Part shown: one piece after another, positions 1 to 7,124 of the stretch | Position numbering within the stretch: the first letter of the stretch is position 1 | Layout: each line of letters starts with the position of its first letter | NCBI GenBank assembly: GCA_017516315.1 | Contig: JAFXDE010000015.1 | Span: forward strand, 1-40,248 | Direction of reading: 5' to 3' | From: Clostridia bacterium | GTDB taxonomy: Bacteria; Bacillota; Clostridia; Oscillospirales; Acutalibacteraceae | Length of the DNA: 40,248 nt | The notes under the pieces: model-generated | Seen by the model: only the letters and a program-made list of their open reading frames with translations | Told to the model about the DNA's origin: nothing | Database searches by the model: none | Made by a program: the position numbers and the translations under genes

Positions 1-372
1 GCACCGTCGGGAGTAATCGTAACGGTGATTTTGTCTGTTTCGCCTTCTTCAAGCTCGAAGGTATCCTTTTCTGCTATGATATCCTCAGTAGGAACATAAG
101 GCTTCTTAACCGTAACGGTAACTGTTTCCTTTACACTGCTGTTATCCTTAGAGGTAACGGTAACAGTGGCTGTGCCTTCGCCTACGGCTGTGATGTTACC
201 GTTTTCGTCAACCTTGACTATACTTTCATCACTTGACTCGTAGGAGACTTCTTTATTGGTGGCACCGTCGGGAGTAACCGTAACGGTGATTTTGTCTGTT
301 TCGCCTTCTTCAAGCTCGAAGGTATCCTTTTCTGCTATGATATCCTCAGTAGGAACATAAGGCTTTTTAACC
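1..372 (-). repeat. Near-identical tandem DNA repeat inside the Ig-like region
   Basis: Bases 1-111 and 262-372 are almost identical (I see one difference, T/C at 18 versus 279), at a period of 261 bases or 87 codons. This equals one Ig-like unit. The other units in the gene are clearly more diverged, so this pair looks like a recent duplication or gene conversion. Confidence 0.85.
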
Positions 373-2723
373 GTAACTTTAACGGTTTCCTCCGCTTTAC
401 CATCCTCCGTTTTAACGGTGACAGTCACTTCGCCTTCTTTTTTTGCGATTATCTTACCGTCTTCCGTAACCTCTGCAATATCGGGATTGTCGGATTCGTA
501 TGTAAGACCGTAATCGGAATCCTCGGGTTTTACGGCAGCGCCGATTTCTTTTTCGTCACCTATCTCGAGAATAATATCCTTATTCTCTTCCGGAATTATA
601 ATATCCTCTGACGGCTTTTTAACCGTAACGGTAACCGTTTCCTTTATACTGCTGTCATCCTTTGAGGTAACGGTTACGGTAGCAGTGCCCTTGCCTACTG
701 CAATAATGTCACCGTTACTGTCAACCTTTATAACACCCGGATCACTTGATTCATAGATGAGCTCCTTATTTGTAGCATCCTCGTTGACTTGCGCACCGGC
801 ATTCTGTATTTCGTTAATATCGAGAGTTATTTCCTTGTCCTTTACGGTAATCTCGGTTACGGGAATTTTAACCGTAACTGTAATCTCTTTTTTTACCGTG
901 GGGTCATCGTCGGAGGAAACGGTGACGGTTGCGGTGCCTTCGCCTACGGCGGTAATGTTACCCTTTTCATCTACCTTTACGACGGTTTCATCGTTTGATT
1001 CGTAATTAATCCTTTGGTTGGTTGCCTCGGGATTGACCTCGGCTGTTATTTTGCCTTCGTCACCCTTGTTAAGAGTGATTTCGGTTTTATCTGTGATAAT
1101 CTCGGTTACGGGAATTTTAACGGTAATATTTACGGTGTCGCTCTTAGTGGGGTCATCCGCCGATTTAACGGTGACGGTAGCTTCGCCTTCGCCTACAGCA
1201 GTAATATTACCGTATTTGTCAACCTTTACTACTTTTTCGTCGCTTGATTCGAAGATGATGTCCTTAATCGTTGCATCCTCGGGATTGACATACACATTAA
1301 TTTTTGTTGTTTCGTCCTTATTTATCGTAACGGTATCTTCTTCCGTCATAAATTCAACGCTTTCAACGGGGATTTTAAAATAGCCGTAAAAAACCACATC
1401 GTTTTCGGGCATTATAAACATATCGCCTGCAACATCAGCATCTTCTGTAGTCCAGCCGAAGAAAAGATGTCTGTAAACATAGGGAACACCGAATAAATCG
1501 ATGTATTCGCCTGCTGTATAATATTCGGCTTCGGGAAGCTCGGGAGCGCCGTAGGGTACCTCGTAGCCGTCTGCGTATCTGTATTCTACCTTGTAAAGCT
1601 TACTCCATGAGCCTACAAAGTGAACATCATTATTTACAGTAAAGGAGTTATCAGCTACGGTCGTATCGGATGTGGTCCAGCCTGAAAATACATAGCCGTC
1701 GGCAGAGGGAGCATCGGATACGTCGACCTTTGTGCCTTCCGTGTAGATAGCTTTATCGGGAACGGACACACCTTCGGGAATAACTTCACCGATAAATTCG
1801 TAGGTGACCTCATATTCTTCCGGTGCCTTATAGGTAAGGAAGCCGCCCTCCTCTTTGGTCTTGGCGTATTCCTTTGTGGGGGAATAGGGATGTTCTCTGT
1901 CGTAGACTTCTTTTCCTCCTACGATTGCATAACAGCAGTTAAACATTTCTCCGTCGTCGGTAACATTTTCCACAGACCAGCTCTGACCTATATAAACGGG
2001 ATCAAGCTCCATACATTTATAAAACATACGCTTCATATTTGTGACATTTTCAGTGTTAAAGGAGCTTAAATCAAGGTATGTCAAGGCGTGGCAGTTATTA
2101 AACATATATGCCATAGCAGTCGCTTTTTCTGTGTTCCAGCCGCAGAGATTTATCTCTGAGATAACCTGACATTCAGAAAACATATAGTTGAAGTTTGTGA
2201 CATTTGATGTGTCGAAGGAGCTTAAATCAAGATACTCGAGTGAACGGCATTTTTCAAACATTCTGAAAAATGTGGTTACATTATGGGTTTTGAAATTATC
2301 CAGGCCGTTGATTTCCTTCAGTGCATAGAAGCAGTAAAAAATATAGGACGAATCGGCGTTTGCACTGACACCGCCTTCACCGCCGATGTAAACATCGTAT
2401 CTGTCACTTCCTGCTGCCTCAGAGGCATCGGTGTTCTTTTTCATCCAGGCCATAACGCTTGCGTCTTTGTTTGCCGAAACGTCCCATGAATAAAGAGTGT
2501 CGGCAGAGGCTATGTCGTTATAGTCGATTCGGTCAAGAAATGTGACAGAATAAACTGAATTGTAATATTTGTGATAATCTCCCGAGGAAGCGGAGTTGTA
2601 GACCTCCATCACAGGCAAATCATCACTTGTTGCTGAAGTAAAAATAACATTTGGTATCATAGTGAAAAGTATAATAACAGCTAATACCAATGATAAAGCT
2701 TTTTTAGGTTTTAAGGTACCCAT
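1..2723 (-). CDS. BspA-like secreted surface protein with DUF285-type LRRs, InlB-type and Ig-like (Big_2) repeats; 3' end outside window
   Basis: The reading frame stays open from an ATG at 2723 to the left edge (907 codons, no stop), so the C-terminus is missing. GGAG lies just upstream of the ATG. Residues 1-28 form a signal peptide (lysines, a hydrophobic stretch, then FTSA). Residues of about 140-255 carry BspA/DUF285-type units of the form LDLSSFDTSNVTNM..MF. Two InlB/Listeria-Bacteroides type modules follow (around 300-350 and 370-440), each with a GWTT signature. From about 453 to the edge there are six Ig-like group 2 units with the recurring core KVDEKGNITAVGEGTATVTV. Such proteins are exported adhesin-like surface proteins; the ligand cannot be told. 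A cell-wall or membrane anchor would lie beyond the window. Confidence 0.85.
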   Translation of the reverse strand, partial: MGTLKPKKALSLVLAVIILFTMIPNVIFTSATSDDLPVMEVYNSASSGDYHKYYNSVYSVTFLDRIDYNDIASADTLYSWDVSANKDASVMAWMKKNTDASEAAGSDRYDVYIGGEGGVSANADSSYIFYCFYALKEINGLDNFKTHNVTTFFRMFEKCRSLEYLDLSSFDTSNVTNFNYMFSECQVISEINLCGWNTEKATAMAYMFNNCHALTYLDLSSFNTENVTNMKRMFYKCMELDPVYIGQSWSVENVTDDGEMFNCCYAIVGGKEVYDREHPYSPTKEYAKTKEEGGFLTYKAPEEYEVTYEFIGEVIPEGVSVPDKAIYTEGTKVDVSDAPSADGYVFSGWTTSDTTVADNSFTVNNDVHFVGSWSKLYKVEYRYADGYEVPYGAPELPEAEYYTAGEYIDLFGVPYVYRHLFFGWTTEDADVAGDMFIMPENDVVFYGYFKIPVESVEFMTEEDTVTINKDETTKINVYVNPEDATIKDIIFESSDEKVVKVDKYGNITAVGEGEATVTVKSADDPTKSDTVNITVKIPVTEIITDKTEITLNKGDEGKITAEVNPEATNQRINYESNDETVVKVDEKGNITAVGEGTATVTVSSDDDPTVKKEITVTVKIPVTEITVKDKEITLDINEIQNAGAQVNEDATNKELIYESSDPGVIKVDSNGDIIAVGKGTATVTVTSKDDSSIKETVTVTVKKPSEDIIIPEENKDIILEIGDEKEIGAAVKPEDSDYGLTYESDNPDIAEVTEDGKIIAKKEGEVTVTVKTEDGKAEETVKVTVKKPYVPTEDIIAEKDTFELEEGETDKITVTVTPDGATNKEVSYESSDESIVKVDENGNITAVGEGTATVTVTSKDNSSVKETVTVTVKKPYVPTEDIIAEKDTFELEEGETDKITVTITPDG

Positions 2724-2768
2724 AATTATTCTCCTTTTGTATAATATTTGACCTACTTATACAATTTC

Positions 2769-2797
2769 AATATAGCACAGAGAAAAATTTTAGTCAA
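2769..2797 (-). promoter_or_regulatory. Sigma-A type promoter for the BspA-like gene
   Basis: On the minus strand TTGACT (2792-2797) is followed after 17 bases by TATATT (2769-2774), about 45 bases before the start codon. Confidence 0.65.
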
Positions 2798-2884
2798 TCT
2801 TATTTAAAGAAATAAGCTTTATACCTATATCGAATTAACTTATTTTTAATAAGTTTAAAATCTTATTCCAACAATTGGCATAAA

Positions 2885-2913
2885 TATCCCCGCTTCAGAG
2901 TGAAACGGGGATA
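2885..2913 (-). terminator. Intrinsic terminator after the flavin-reductase-like gene
   Basis: TATCCCCG (2885-2892) pairs with CGGGGATA (2906-2913), just past the stop codon of the gene ending at 2919. The sequence after it on the minus strand is T-rich only in part. Confidence 0.6.
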
Positions 2914-2918
2914 AAATA

Positions 2919-3851
2919 TTATTTCTTTTTCTTTTCTTTTTCCTTGGCTCTCTTATCGTTAATAATCTGCATGTGCTCTGCAGTAATGAGCTCTACACCG
3001 TTTTCCTTAGCCCAATCCACACAGCCTTTAAGAACGAGTGGCAGGAAGACACGGGGGACAGCCAGAACGGTCTTTAACGCATCGTCGGTAAATTTGACTT
3101 TATCGTCAGCTCTGTCAGCGGCATAGCGTACAGATTCGAGAGAAGCCTGGCGCATCTGTAAAAGCTCGGCTCTCATTTTAGTTTTTCTGTGGAACCAGAA
3201 GTTTTTACTGTCTCTGTAGCCGTAGTCTACGGGAAGAGAGGGGAAATCCTTAGCCCTTACACCGTTTATGATAGCATCGCTGTACTTCTTTTTCATTAAG
3301 ATTTTATCTACGCGGAGAATGAAATGGGCTCCGAATTTACTGGTAATACCGTTGAAATCGTGGTAGGGACCCTCGTAGCCGTTCAGCTCACCGGGCAGAT
3401 CCTTATCTGCTCCGTCAAGCTCACGCATCCAGGTACACTCGATAGCCTCGATGGCATCGGTGAGTACCATAGGTCTCTTTTCGCCCGTTTCCTCTTCTAT
3501 CATACTTTTTTCGAGCCTGAATTTGCATTTAGGCATCTTTTCCTCAGGCTTATCGCCGGGCCAGGAAAGCTTGACAGCTTCCTTGAAGCTTTTAGGCTTG
3601 TCATCGATAAAATTAAGGGCGCATTTGCCGTTACGAAGGATGTTCTGTGCCGTGTTTGAGGAGTTACGGCAGCACAGAAGCATAGCGTAGTAGTCCTTTC
3701 CTGCTACATAGTAGGGCTGAACGAGGGAATAGGGACCGAGATTTGTACTGCCGTCCTCACAGAGAGTACTGATTATAACCGTAGGCATAGGGAAAAAGAG
3801 TGAGGTCTGATAAAAATTATCTACTATACGAAGATTTTCAAAGCTGCTCAT
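2919..3851 (-). CDS. Flavin reductase-like FMN-binding split-barrel protein
   Basis: 310 aa. Residues of about 15-200 resemble the flavin reductase-like/DIM6-NTAB split barrel: FPMPTVIISTLCEDGSTNLGP near the N-terminus, followed by SLVQPYYVAG and CCRNSSNTAQNI, the pattern that holds FMN. Known members are FMN reductases or FMN-binding oxidoreductases; the substrate here is unknown. It is longer than the usual 170-200 aa because of an extra C-terminal part of about 100 residues that ends in a lysine-rich tail (EKEKKKK). GGAG stands 8 bases before the ATG. It has its own promoter downstream of the GH43 gene, so the two need not be co-regulated. Confidence 0.75.
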   Translation of the reverse strand: MSSFENLRIVDNFYQTSLFFPMPTVIISTLCEDGSTNLGPYSLVQPYYVAGKDYYAMLLCCRNSSNTAQNILRNGKCALNFIDDKPKSFKEAVKLSWPGDKPEEKMPKCKFRLEKSMIEEETGEKRPMVLTDAIEAIECTWMRELDGADKDLPGELNGYEGPYHDFNGITSKFGAHFILRVDKILMKKKYSDAIINGVRAKDFPSLPVDYGYRDSKNFWFHRKTKMRAELLQMRQASLESVRYAADRADDKVKFTDDALKTVLAVPRVFLPLVLKGCVDWAKENGVELITAEHMQIINDKRAKEKEKKKK

Positions 3852-3893
3852 AAAAGATTCTCCTTAAATATTAAAAAAAATTAATCTGACTAC

Positions 3894-3922
3894 ATTATAG
3901 ACCTCTCATTAAGGAAAGTCAA
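3894..3922 (-). promoter_or_regulatory. Sigma-A type promoter for the flavin-reductase-like gene
   Basis: TTGACT (3917-3922), a 17-base spacer and TATAAT (3894-3899) on the minus strand lie in the 77-base gap behind the GH43 gene, making the downstream gene independently transcribed. Confidence 0.75.
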
Positions 3923-3928
3923 CCCGTA

Positions 3929-4828
3929 TCATTCCCTTATGAGGAGACAGTCTCCCTTATCCTCCACGGAAACGAAATGGGGATGCTCGGAGCCTTTGGT
4001 GTTCGGAGTGTGGTAGGTGAGGAAAAGCTTATCTTCCTTTCCGGAGAAGACCATACCGTGACCGCCGTCATTATCGACTATAGGCTCAAGATGCTCGAAG
4101 GCCGTTCCTATTTCACCGTCTGTAAATCGGACAAGACATTCGGCATACTGACCCTTTATATAGGTAGACCAGAGCATAAGAAGCTCATCCTTTTTCGTGC
4201 GGTACATAAAGGGACCGTCTGTTATTCGGTGCTCGAGCTTTGATTTGCTTTTGTCTGCCCAATAGGGCTCTGAGGCCTTAAAGAGAGTTACGGCTTCACC
4301 TGCGATTTCCGTAAGGTCATCGCTTAGGGGTGCATAGCAGACAGTTCCGTCGATTATCTGCGTATGCTCGTGGCAGAAAACTATGTAGGGCTTACCGTCT
4401 TTGCCGATGTAAAGGGTTCCGTCGAGACATTCCCATTCCTCGGGAGTAACGGGACCTCTGCTGTGGGGAACGAAGGGGCCGAGAGGACTGTCTGCCCTGA
4501 GAACGAAGGTGCCTCGCATACGGCAGCTTTTTCTGGTGAAGGTGGCAAGCATATAATACTTACCCTTATATTTATGAACCTCGGGCGCCCAGTTAACCAT
4601 AAAATTCATACGGTATCTTTTTGAATTGAAGCATTCGTGAGGTCTGCTCCAGCTTTTAAGGTCGTCGGACATATAAACATCGAAGCCGCCGGTCTTTATT
4701 CCGAAATTTTTTGCTCTTGTGCCGTACATATAGTACTTTCCGTTTTCGTAAAGAACGAAGGGGTCGCGGATGTTTATGTCCTTACAGGACAGCACGGTTT
4801 TTCTTCTGATATGCTTCGAAAAAATCAT
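3929..4828 (-). CDS. Glycoside hydrolase family 43-like enzyme (five-bladed beta-propeller)
   Basis: 299 aa from ATG 4828. An ATG at 4834 is also in frame, but it sits one base from the GAGGT ribosome site, whereas 4828 has a normal 7-base spacing. No signal peptide, so it is probably cytoplasmic. GH43 landmarks: IRDPF with the general-base Asp22, YYMYGT, NWAPEVHKYKGKYYM, ECLDGTLY with the pKa-modulating Asp136, and GHGMVF near the end. Where many GH43 enzymes have the catalytic Glu of an EGP motif, this protein has ITDGPF (Asp204). GH43 members cut arabinose, xylose or galactose linkages in plant glycans; specificity cannot be read here. Confidence 0.85.
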   Translation of the reverse strand: MIFSKHIRRKTVLSCKDINIRDPFVLYENGKYYMYGTRAKNFGIKTGGFDVYMSDDLKSWSRPHECFNSKRYRMNFMVNWAPEVHKYKGKYYMLATFTRKSCRMRGTFVLRADSPLGPFVPHSRGPVTPEEWECLDGTLYIGKDGKPYIVFCHEHTQIIDGTVCYAPLSDDLTEIAGEAVTLFKASEPYWADKSKSKLEHRITDGPFMYRTKKDELLMLWSTYIKGQYAECLVRFTDGEIGTAFEHLEPIVDNDGGHGMVFSGKEDKLFLTYHTPNTKGSEHPHFVSVEDKGDCLLIRE

Positions 4829-4860
4829 TGTCATTACCTCGTTTCGTGTGTTATAGGTTC

Positions 4861-4888
4861 ATTTTATCATTAAAGAAAATATTTTCAA
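4861..4888 (-). promoter_or_regulatory. Promoter for the GH43 gene
   Basis: TTGAAA (4883-4888), a 16-base spacer and TAAAAT (4861-4866) on the minus strand, about 30 bases before the start. Confidence 0.55.
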
Positions 4889-4949
4889 GTAGTATTAAAA
4901 AATATCTGATAATAAAAGTAGTCGGTATGGCTGTTTCTCTGTCGGTTTA

Positions 4950-4978
4950 TTGACAATGTGAAAGAATTATGATAGATT
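4950..4978 (+). promoter_or_regulatory. Promoter for the gene at 5053
   Basis: TTGACA (4950-4955), a 17-base spacer and TAGATT (4973-4978), divergent from the GH43 promoter. The leader then runs about 65 bases to the start codon. Confidence 0.5.
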
Positions 4979-5052
4979 TAAGTCAGCAGTAGTGATTACG
5001 GTATGTAATGTCCTACGGCACTGTAATTTATTTTTTTTAAGGAGAGATTTAT

Positions 5053-6291
5053 ATGGTATTTCCACCCCTTATGGCAAAAATCGTAGGCTTTATTCTCGCT
5101 TTATTGACACCGCTTCTTAATTTCTTCCTCGCCGATTATTCGAAGAAATATGATGCAGAGGTAGAAATCGCTATGGAGAAAACGGGAGGTTATATGAAGG
5201 GTGTCTGTCATGCAGAGCCTCAGTATGACCTCATCAGGGAGGGAAACATCGAATGGTTCCGAGATGACATTCCTTTTCCTTATAATGAAGACGGCAGCCT
5301 TTCCGAAAGCTACACGGAATGGAAGAAATATGTAAAGGGCTACGCTGATAAGGGTATAAGAATTTTCGGTATCACTCCCTATCCGGAGGATTACCTTGAA
5401 TACGGTCTTGACCCGAGAGAGCCGGAAAACCGTGAAGCCATTCAGGATATAGCCCGTTTTTATATGGAAGACCTGCGCGGAATAGTAGGAGCCTTTCAGG
5501 TTACAAACGAAATGGGTATAGACCGCTTCACCTATCCTCTTACGATGGAGGAGGCTTACGAGTTTATAGGTATGCAGCTCGAGGCCATGTATCCCATAAG
5601 AGGCGATGTTCTTATCGGCTATAATCTTGCCGCACTTTCTATTCTTGATATGCCTAAGAAGATGAGTGAATATCATCAGTTCTGTGATTATGTCGGTGTA
5701 GACCTTTATCTTGGCTGCTTCGAAAATCTGCTTAAAAACGCAAACCAGTTCATTACCGTTCTTAATTATGTGAGAAAGGTTACTCATAAGCCTGTTATTC
5801 TCTGTGAATTCGGTTACATCGGACTCGGCGAGCCTAAGAGCAAGACTGAAAAGCAGGCCATCCTCGAAAGCTACGGCTATTCGAGCGAGGAGGAGGCAAG
5901 AGCAGACATCGATAACTTCATAAAGGCTTTACCCGAGGAGCTTTCCAATGAGTTCGACAGATACGCTGAGGAAACTCCCGAATACAGAGCTGAGCTTATG
6001 TTTGAGGGTGAGTTTTCGAACCATCTTTACAGAGAGCTTCATGAGGGCTTCGGTCTTTATAATTTCCCCCACACTCCCGAGGGTCAGGCAGAGTTTTTCT
6101 CCTACATAATACCGAAAATCAGAAAGCTGGATTATGTTATCGGCTCCTTCATTTATATGTGGGACGATACGGGTGACTGCTATGTCTGCGGTCAGGAGGA
6201 CTGTCCCGTAGAAACTAAGTGGGGTCTCGTTGACTCTGAGGGTAAGCCGAAGCCTGCATATTATGCAGTGCAGGAGGCTTTCGCTGACTGA
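5053..6291 (+). CDS. Putative clan GH-A type (GH5-like) glycosidase with N-terminal membrane segment
   Basis: 412 aa. Residues 8-27 are a hydrophobic segment that may anchor the protein or act as an uncleaved signal. The rest reads as a TIM barrel: GIRIFGITPYPEDYL around strand 3, FQVTNEMG with Asn152-Glu153 (the Asn-Glu pair holding the acid/base in clan GH-A), GVDLYLG at 215-221, and PVILCEFGY with Glu252 as the likely nucleophile. The C-terminal FIYMWDDTGD and KWGLVDSEGKPKPAYYAVQEAF match the end of many clan-A enzymes. I cannot assign the exact family or substrate. AAGGAGAG precedes the ATG. It is monocistronic, with a long hairpin after the stop. Confidence 0.7.
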   Translation: MVFPPLMAKIVGFILALLTPLLNFFLADYSKKYDAEVEIAMEKTGGYMKGVCHAEPQYDLIREGNIEWFRDDIPFPYNEDGSLSESYTEWKKYVKGYADKGIRIFGITPYPEDYLEYGLDPREPENREAIQDIARFYMEDLRGIVGAFQVTNEMGIDRFTYPLTMEEAYEFIGMQLEAMYPIRGDVLIGYNLAALSILDMPKKMSEYHQFCDYVGVDLYLGCFENLLKNANQFITVLNYVRKVTHKPVILCEFGYIGLGEPKSKTEKQAILESYGYSSEEEARADIDNFIKALPEELSNEFDRYAEETPEYRAELMFEGEFSNHLYRELHEGFGLYNFPHTPEGQAEFFSYIIPKIRKLDYVIGSFIYMWDDTGDCYVCGQEDCPVETKWGLVDSEGKPKPAYYAVQEAFAD

Positions 6292-6308
6292 GTGTTAATA
6301 AAATAAAA

Positions 6309-6388
6309 AAAGAGGCTGTTGGGCGGCACTTCATAAGGCTAAATTCCTTATGGAGTGTCGCCCTTACCGGGATGGTGACAGCCTCTTT
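6309..6388. terminator. Long nested hairpin acting as a shared terminator
   Basis: AAAGAGGCTGT (6309-6319) pairs with ACAGCCTCTTT (6378-6388), and inside it 6321-6338 pairs with 6346-6363 (GGGCG.. with ..CGCCC; 18 pairs with few wobbles). On the minus strand it is followed by a T-rich run (TTTTTTTATTTTATT), so it can end the 46-aa gene. On the plus strand it ends in TTTTAG after the glycosidase. Confidence 0.7.
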
Positions 6389-6437
6389 TAGTTATAGTGT
6401 ATTTTTAGGTGACTGTTTGATAAAGTGGGATTTGCAG

Positions 6438-6578
6438 TTATCTGCATCCAAACATTTCCTTAAAAACCATATAGTTATCATTACGGTAGACAGTAATCTC
6501 TTCTCCGACTACATCTTCGCCACAACACAATCCGCAGTTATACCAATTTAGTTTGAAACAAGTTATTTTATCTTTCAT
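6438..6578 (-). CDS. 46-aa cysteine-rich small protein, function unknown
   Basis: The ATG at 6578 has GGAG 7 bases upstream and a promoter further up (TTGTAA-N18-TATAAT), and a terminator hairpin follows, so this looks like a real gene despite its size. The product has five cysteines (C7, C15, C18, C19, C45), including the cluster CGLCC near the middle, no signal peptide and no membrane segment, and is slightly acidic. The C-x2-CC grouping could bind metal or form disulfides. No maturation enzyme is nearby, so a peptide natural-product precursor is not supported. I do not recognise the family. Confidence 0.6.
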   Translation of the reverse strand: MKDKITCFKLNWYNCGLCCGEDVVGEEITVYRNDNYMVFKEMFGCR

Positions 6579-6618
6579 TAGTAATCTCCTATTATACAAA
6601 TTCTTATTTATCGGGATG

Positions 6619-6648
6619 ATTATATCACATTTTATTACTGAATTACAA
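6619..6648 (-). promoter_or_regulatory. Promoter for the 46-aa gene
   Basis: TTGTAA (6643-6648), an 18-base spacer and TATAAT (6619-6624), with an extended -10 TG (TGTGATATAAT) on the minus strand. Confidence 0.65.
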
Positions 6649-6671
6649 TCGGGTGTGGGTGTCCCGCCTGC

Positions 6672-6780
6672 TATTATTCATTATTAATTCTTCATCAGCG
6701 AAGCGACTTCATTATTCATTAGGAAAAGTCACATCAGCACCAATGAATAATGAAAAATGAAGATTGAATAATGAATAATA
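6672..6780. repeat. MITE-like palindromic repeat built on ATTATTCATT
   Basis: The left arm 6672-6695 (starting TATTATTCATTATT) and the right arm 6757-6780 (ending AATAATGAATAATA) are inverted copies with about three mismatches. A second inner pair (CATTATTCATT at 6710-6720 and AATGAATAATG at 6742-6752) adds to the fold. It has no coding content. Short AT-rich palindromes of this kind are scattered in many Clostridia; mobility is inferred only. Confidence 0.6.
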
Positions 6781-6781
6781 A

Positions 6782-6821
6782 AAAAAAGAAAAGCCACACT
6801 GCCGTGCGACTTTTCTTTTTT
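6782..6821 (-). terminator. Hairpin terminator with A/T tracts, favouring the minus strand
   Basis: The arms 6782-6799 and 6804-6821 form 18 base pairs around TGCC. Two positions pair as G-U only in the minus-strand RNA (C-A mismatches on the plus strand), suggesting that the minus RNA is the selected form. No minus-strand gene lies immediately upstream, so it may be left from an earlier arrangement. Confidence 0.55.
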
Positions 6822-6876
6822 GGAAGAAACTACACTGGTTGATACAATGCAACCGTTATAGAGAGTGTTGCATTAA

Positions 6877-7005
6877 GTGAGTTTCTCCTTGCTGAAGCTT
6901 GAATTCGATGAGGTGCTGTGGCATACAACCGTTGAGAATGTTACGGTGTATGGGGATGGGAGGATGGTGTGGAGGTTCAGGAATGGGTGTGAGGTTGCGA
7001 TGTAA
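6877..7005 (+). pseudogene. C-terminal remnant of a large serine recombinase
   Basis: From 6877 to the TAA at 7003-7005 one frame reads LEFDEVLWHTTVENVTVY, GDGRMVWRFRNGCEVAM. This is the typical end of large serine (resolvase/invertase type) recombinases: an FD..LW..LV..V.V turn, then a DGR..F.F.NG strand. A stop (TAA 6874-6876) closes the frame just upstream. The catalytic domain and its Ser are absent, so this is a relic, probably of the element that brought in or neighboured the island. Confidence 0.6.
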
Positions 7006-7064
7006 CGACAAATATAAATAATGTTTATATTTGGTTATGCTTAATAGTTAGTATTTGGTATTTG

Positions 7065-7093
7065 TTGTTTGTATAAGTTTTTTATGATATAAT
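7065..7093 (+). promoter_or_regulatory. Promoter for the island operon
   Basis: TTGTTT (7065-7070), a 17-base spacer and TATAAT (7088-7093) with an extended -10 TGA. The ATG at 7092 overlaps this -10 box, which rules it out as the start of the next gene. Confidence 0.65.
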
Positions 7094-7124
7094 GTTATTG
7101 AAAATTCGCAAAAGGAGTAAAACT

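Noticed and set aside
757-1383. Rightward frames rich in Val, Ser and Thr
   Set aside because: They are shadows of the Ig-like repeats of the leftward BspA-like gene, repeated with the same period.
6672-6780. CRISPR-like array suggested by repeated ATTATTCATT words
   Set aside because: The words are inverted rather than direct, irregularly spaced, and have no spacers of constant length; no cas genes are present.
7092-7124. Upstream ATG that would add 11 residues to the integrase-like protein
   Set aside because: It overlaps the -10 box of the promoter and has no ribosome site, while ATG 7125 has AAAGGAG at 8 bases.
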